Shown here: positions 61,854 to 64,000 of the stretch, piece by piece | Layout of the letters: each line of letters starts with the position of its first letter | Numbering within the stretch: the first letter of the stretch is position 1 | Assembly (NCBI GenBank): GCA_027186245.1 | Contig: CP114492.1 | Span: 2,673,501-2,737,500 of the forward strand | Direction: 5' to 3' | Length of the DNA: 64,000 bases | Source: Coriaria nepalensis | Lineage: Eukaryota > Streptophyta > Magnoliopsida > Cucurbitales > Coriariaceae | Notes under the pieces: model-generated | Database searches by the model: none | Told to the model about the DNA's origin: nothing | What the model saw: the letters and a program-made list of their open reading frames with translations, nothing else | Program-made: the position numbers and the translations under genes

Positions 61854-62610
61854 GATTAGTTTTATCATATATATAGTATCTACTGTGATAAATAATATGA
61901 TAATTTCGATTATGATTGATCTTTCTATTATAGATTGAATTTACTGAAAAATTTATCCTGAACATCAATAATACCACATTGTAATGAATCTATCTCAATT
62001 ATGTATGAATGTTTCACCCTTTTCTTTTCCCTTTAACAATTGAATTTATCTTTTTTGTTTTTACCATGATCTCTCTCTCTCTTATCATTATTATTTGCTT
62101 CGATTTATAAGAGTTGCTGATTTGGTAATTAGAATTTAAGAAATTTTTGGCAAAAGGGTTTGTCTTCTCTTAATCACACACACATATATATATATATATC
62201 TGACAATTCAAATAATAGCCATTTGTTTATTTTACAGTCAACAAAGTTTACACCAAATAATTAGTGCTACTGTTTGATTTCATGTAGGCCCTTGAGTGAG
62301 AAACAGGCAGAAACGGCAAGAAAGACAGAGAGTAAACAGAGAAATTTTATGAATCAAATATGTGAGAGCTAAAAGCTAATTTCCTCAGAACTGTATTCAA
62401 ACATTAAGCGGTGAATAGTTTGAATATCTTCGGCCAAAAAGAAAAGAAGCCTGAATATGGGTTTTGGGGCGGAAGATATTATCTTCAACCTCAATAACAT
62501 GTCTTCTGACCAGAATACATGCAAAAACATGAAGATATATCCGTGGTTATCCCCGGCTATATCCTTCCGATAATCAAGTCAGAATGGTATGAGAGAGAGA
62601 GAGTGTATGT

Positions 62611-63785
62611 ATGCCTTACTCTGATCATCCATTCGCAACATTGATGTTGCATGTAATTAATCCGCTTATCGAGGTACCATCACGGTTCACAGTTGCACGT
62701 GAAGTGATCAAATTGCATGACGAAATGAAGGTGATAATGCATTAGGTTTTGAGGGGGTTCAATAGCCCACTATACTCATCATCGACACATGGACATCAGT
62801 TCAGAATATGAACTACATATATGTGATGACACACTTTATTGACAAGAATTGGTGCCTCAACAAGAAGGTGATTGCTTTTCGGGTCATTGACAACCACACA
62901 AGGGTGTCGATTGGTAGTATGGTTGACAGAATTATTCGTGAATGGGGAATAGATTGTATTTGTTGCGTGACAGTTAACACCTCGTCAAATAATGTAGTAA
63001 TTGAGTATTTCAGGAACATGCTTGCAGAGAGACAAATGTTACTCAAGGGGACTTCATACATTTTATGTATTTGCTCTATTATGTATATATTTTTATTTCG
63101 TAACTTCATTTTACAATTTAGATATATTACTAATTGATATTTTGTTTAATTACAGGTGTGTTTGTCATATCATGAACCTTGTTGCCAAATAAGGTTTGAA
63201 AATCTTGAACGATTTAATTGAGAAGGTTTATAGAGTGGTGAAGTGGATCCGCTTGTCCCCTGCACGAAGCAGATCTTTCAGAGATGCTGTGAAAGAGAAG
63301 GTCTCAATTTTGATAAGAAGATGTGGATGGAACAATGACCCAATGAAACTCAATATACCTAATGATTGAGAAGGCAACTCTATATCGTACGACAATTTCA
63401 AAGTAAGCTCGTTTACATTTTCATTGCTAAGTAGCTGTAAAATATATATTTTTTCTTATACCATCTGTAATGTGGTGCAGGATGTAAAAAGATTATCCAT
63501 CATTCAAGGATTTTCCGAAGGAGCATGATTGGGATATGGTAGATTTATATAGAGAGAGTTATTGGAAACCTTTTCTATTGCATGAAAAAGTTATCTGCCA
63601 TAGATAATCCTATGGCCCACCTATATTGTCTGCAGATGTTTCTTGTCCAAAATTTGATTACATGTGATCTCATTGAAGGAAAGAGTCATACGGGAGATGT
63701 GGCAAGAAATATGAGGGAAAAGGTAGAGAAGTATTGGATTGACCGCCAACATATGAACTTGCTTGCTTGTAACATTCTTTTTTGA
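62611..63785 (+). pseudogene. hAT-family transposase relic (RICESLEEPER/DAYSLEEPER type)
   Basis: Pieces appear in transposase order. MPYSDHPFATLMLHVINPLI with VPSRFTVAREVIKLHDEMK starts at 62611 and ends in a stop near 62743. Then come IIDTWTSVQNMNYIYVMTHF, IDKNWCLNKKVIAF and REWGIDCICCVTVNTSSNN at 62780-63000. After an inserted stretch of about 85 bases follow CVCHIMNLVAK at about 63155-63190, SPARSRSFRDAVKEK at about 63257-63300, and MREKVEKYWIDRQHMNLLA near 63711-63770. These match the DTWTS/NYxxxTAHFID core, the CxxHIxNLxV block and the MxxKxxKYW..NxLL block of plant hAT proteins. The BED zinc finger and the C-terminal dimerisation domain are not seen. At least three stops or frame breaks. 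Confidence 0.8.
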
Positions 63786-64000
63786 ATTTCACCATGTAAA
63801 GTCTTCATCTTTCTTAATTTTTTTTTTCATGTTAAAAAGTGATAATGACCAACGATATTAGGATTAAGTATCAAAGGTGTTGGTGTGGACATTCAACTTA
63901 TATATTTAGAACCCAAACAAATGGAAACGAGAATCATGGTCGCATATATTTCATCATTGTCAAAGAGTATGTTGACCAGACTGACTTATAAATTTATTAT
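63786..64000. other. Right edge, nothing recognised
   Basis: AT-rich DNA after the hAT relic; further hAT sequence was looked for but not found before the window ends. Confidence 0.4.

Larger units (their letters stand above)
58181..62610. other. Gene-poor intergenic DNA with microsatellites
   Basis: No supported gene in about 4.4 kb. It holds AT tracts at about 58943-58960, a (CA)n(TA)n tract, TA/TG repeats at 60085-60110, an AT tract at 62185-62200, a (GA)n tract at 62590-62604 and a 34-bp tandem duplication. The minus-strand frame at 61178-61360 ends in a hydrophobic stretch but resembles nothing I know. Confidence 0.5.

Overview
This is a plant nuclear window, AT-rich, with spliced genes, plastid and mitochondrial targeting peptides and Ty1/copia, LINE and hAT debris. 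The genes point to a eudicot. A cucurbit is possible from the feel of the sequence, but I cannot prove that without a search.

Left end, 0-16 kb, is the gene-bearing part. It holds the first coding exon of a TOM2B-like gene running off the left edge (minus), a one-exon secreted cysteine-rich prolamin-like (ECA1/egg-cell-secreted type) gene, a decayed DUF1985 transposon relic, and a complete 12-exon plastidial pyruvate kinase beta-type gene (PKP2-like, 575 aa). Facing it tail-to-tail is a complete 5-exon NRT1/PTR transporter of the NPF7.3 (NRT1.5) type (597 aa).

The stretch 16-40 kb is gene-poor. It carries a LINE RNase H relic, probable LTR debris, a badly decayed Ty1/copia element (Copia A, about 29.9-33.9 kb), a decayed GRF zinc-finger gene and low-complexity DNA. 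A dispersed repeat occurs both here (37.5 kb) and at 2 kb.

At 40.7-41.7 kb is a complete 4-exon gene for the H protein of the mitochondrial glycine cleavage system (165 aa). Immediately after its AATAAA signal begins the most striking object of the window. This is an 11.7-kb block that starts and ends like a solo LTR of the Copia A family but contains 18 head-to-tail copies of a 574-586-bp unit. The unit is homologous to the 3' LTR of Copia A about 8 kb upstream. The array is therefore a retrotransposon-LTR-derived satellite, with two separate two-unit higher-order repeats (1171 bp and 1151 bp).

The stretch 53.5-58.2 kb is a nest of element pieces: a truncated RNA polymerase III subunit (RPC6/RPC34) pseudogene, another piece of the same LTR family, a 5'-truncated copia element (Copia B) with its own 283-bp LTR, and a reverse-oriented copia 3' end. 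The window ends in low-complexity intergenic DNA and a broken hAT transposase (62.6-63.8 kb).

Four genes look intact: the ECA1-like gene, PKP2, NPF7.3 and GCSH. They belong to unrelated pathways (female gametophyte secretion, plastid glycolysis and fatty-acid supply, root-to-shoot ion loading, photorespiration), as expected for a plant chromosome arm. Exon borders were read by eye from GT/AG sites, reading phase and remembered family sequence; none was checked against transcripts.
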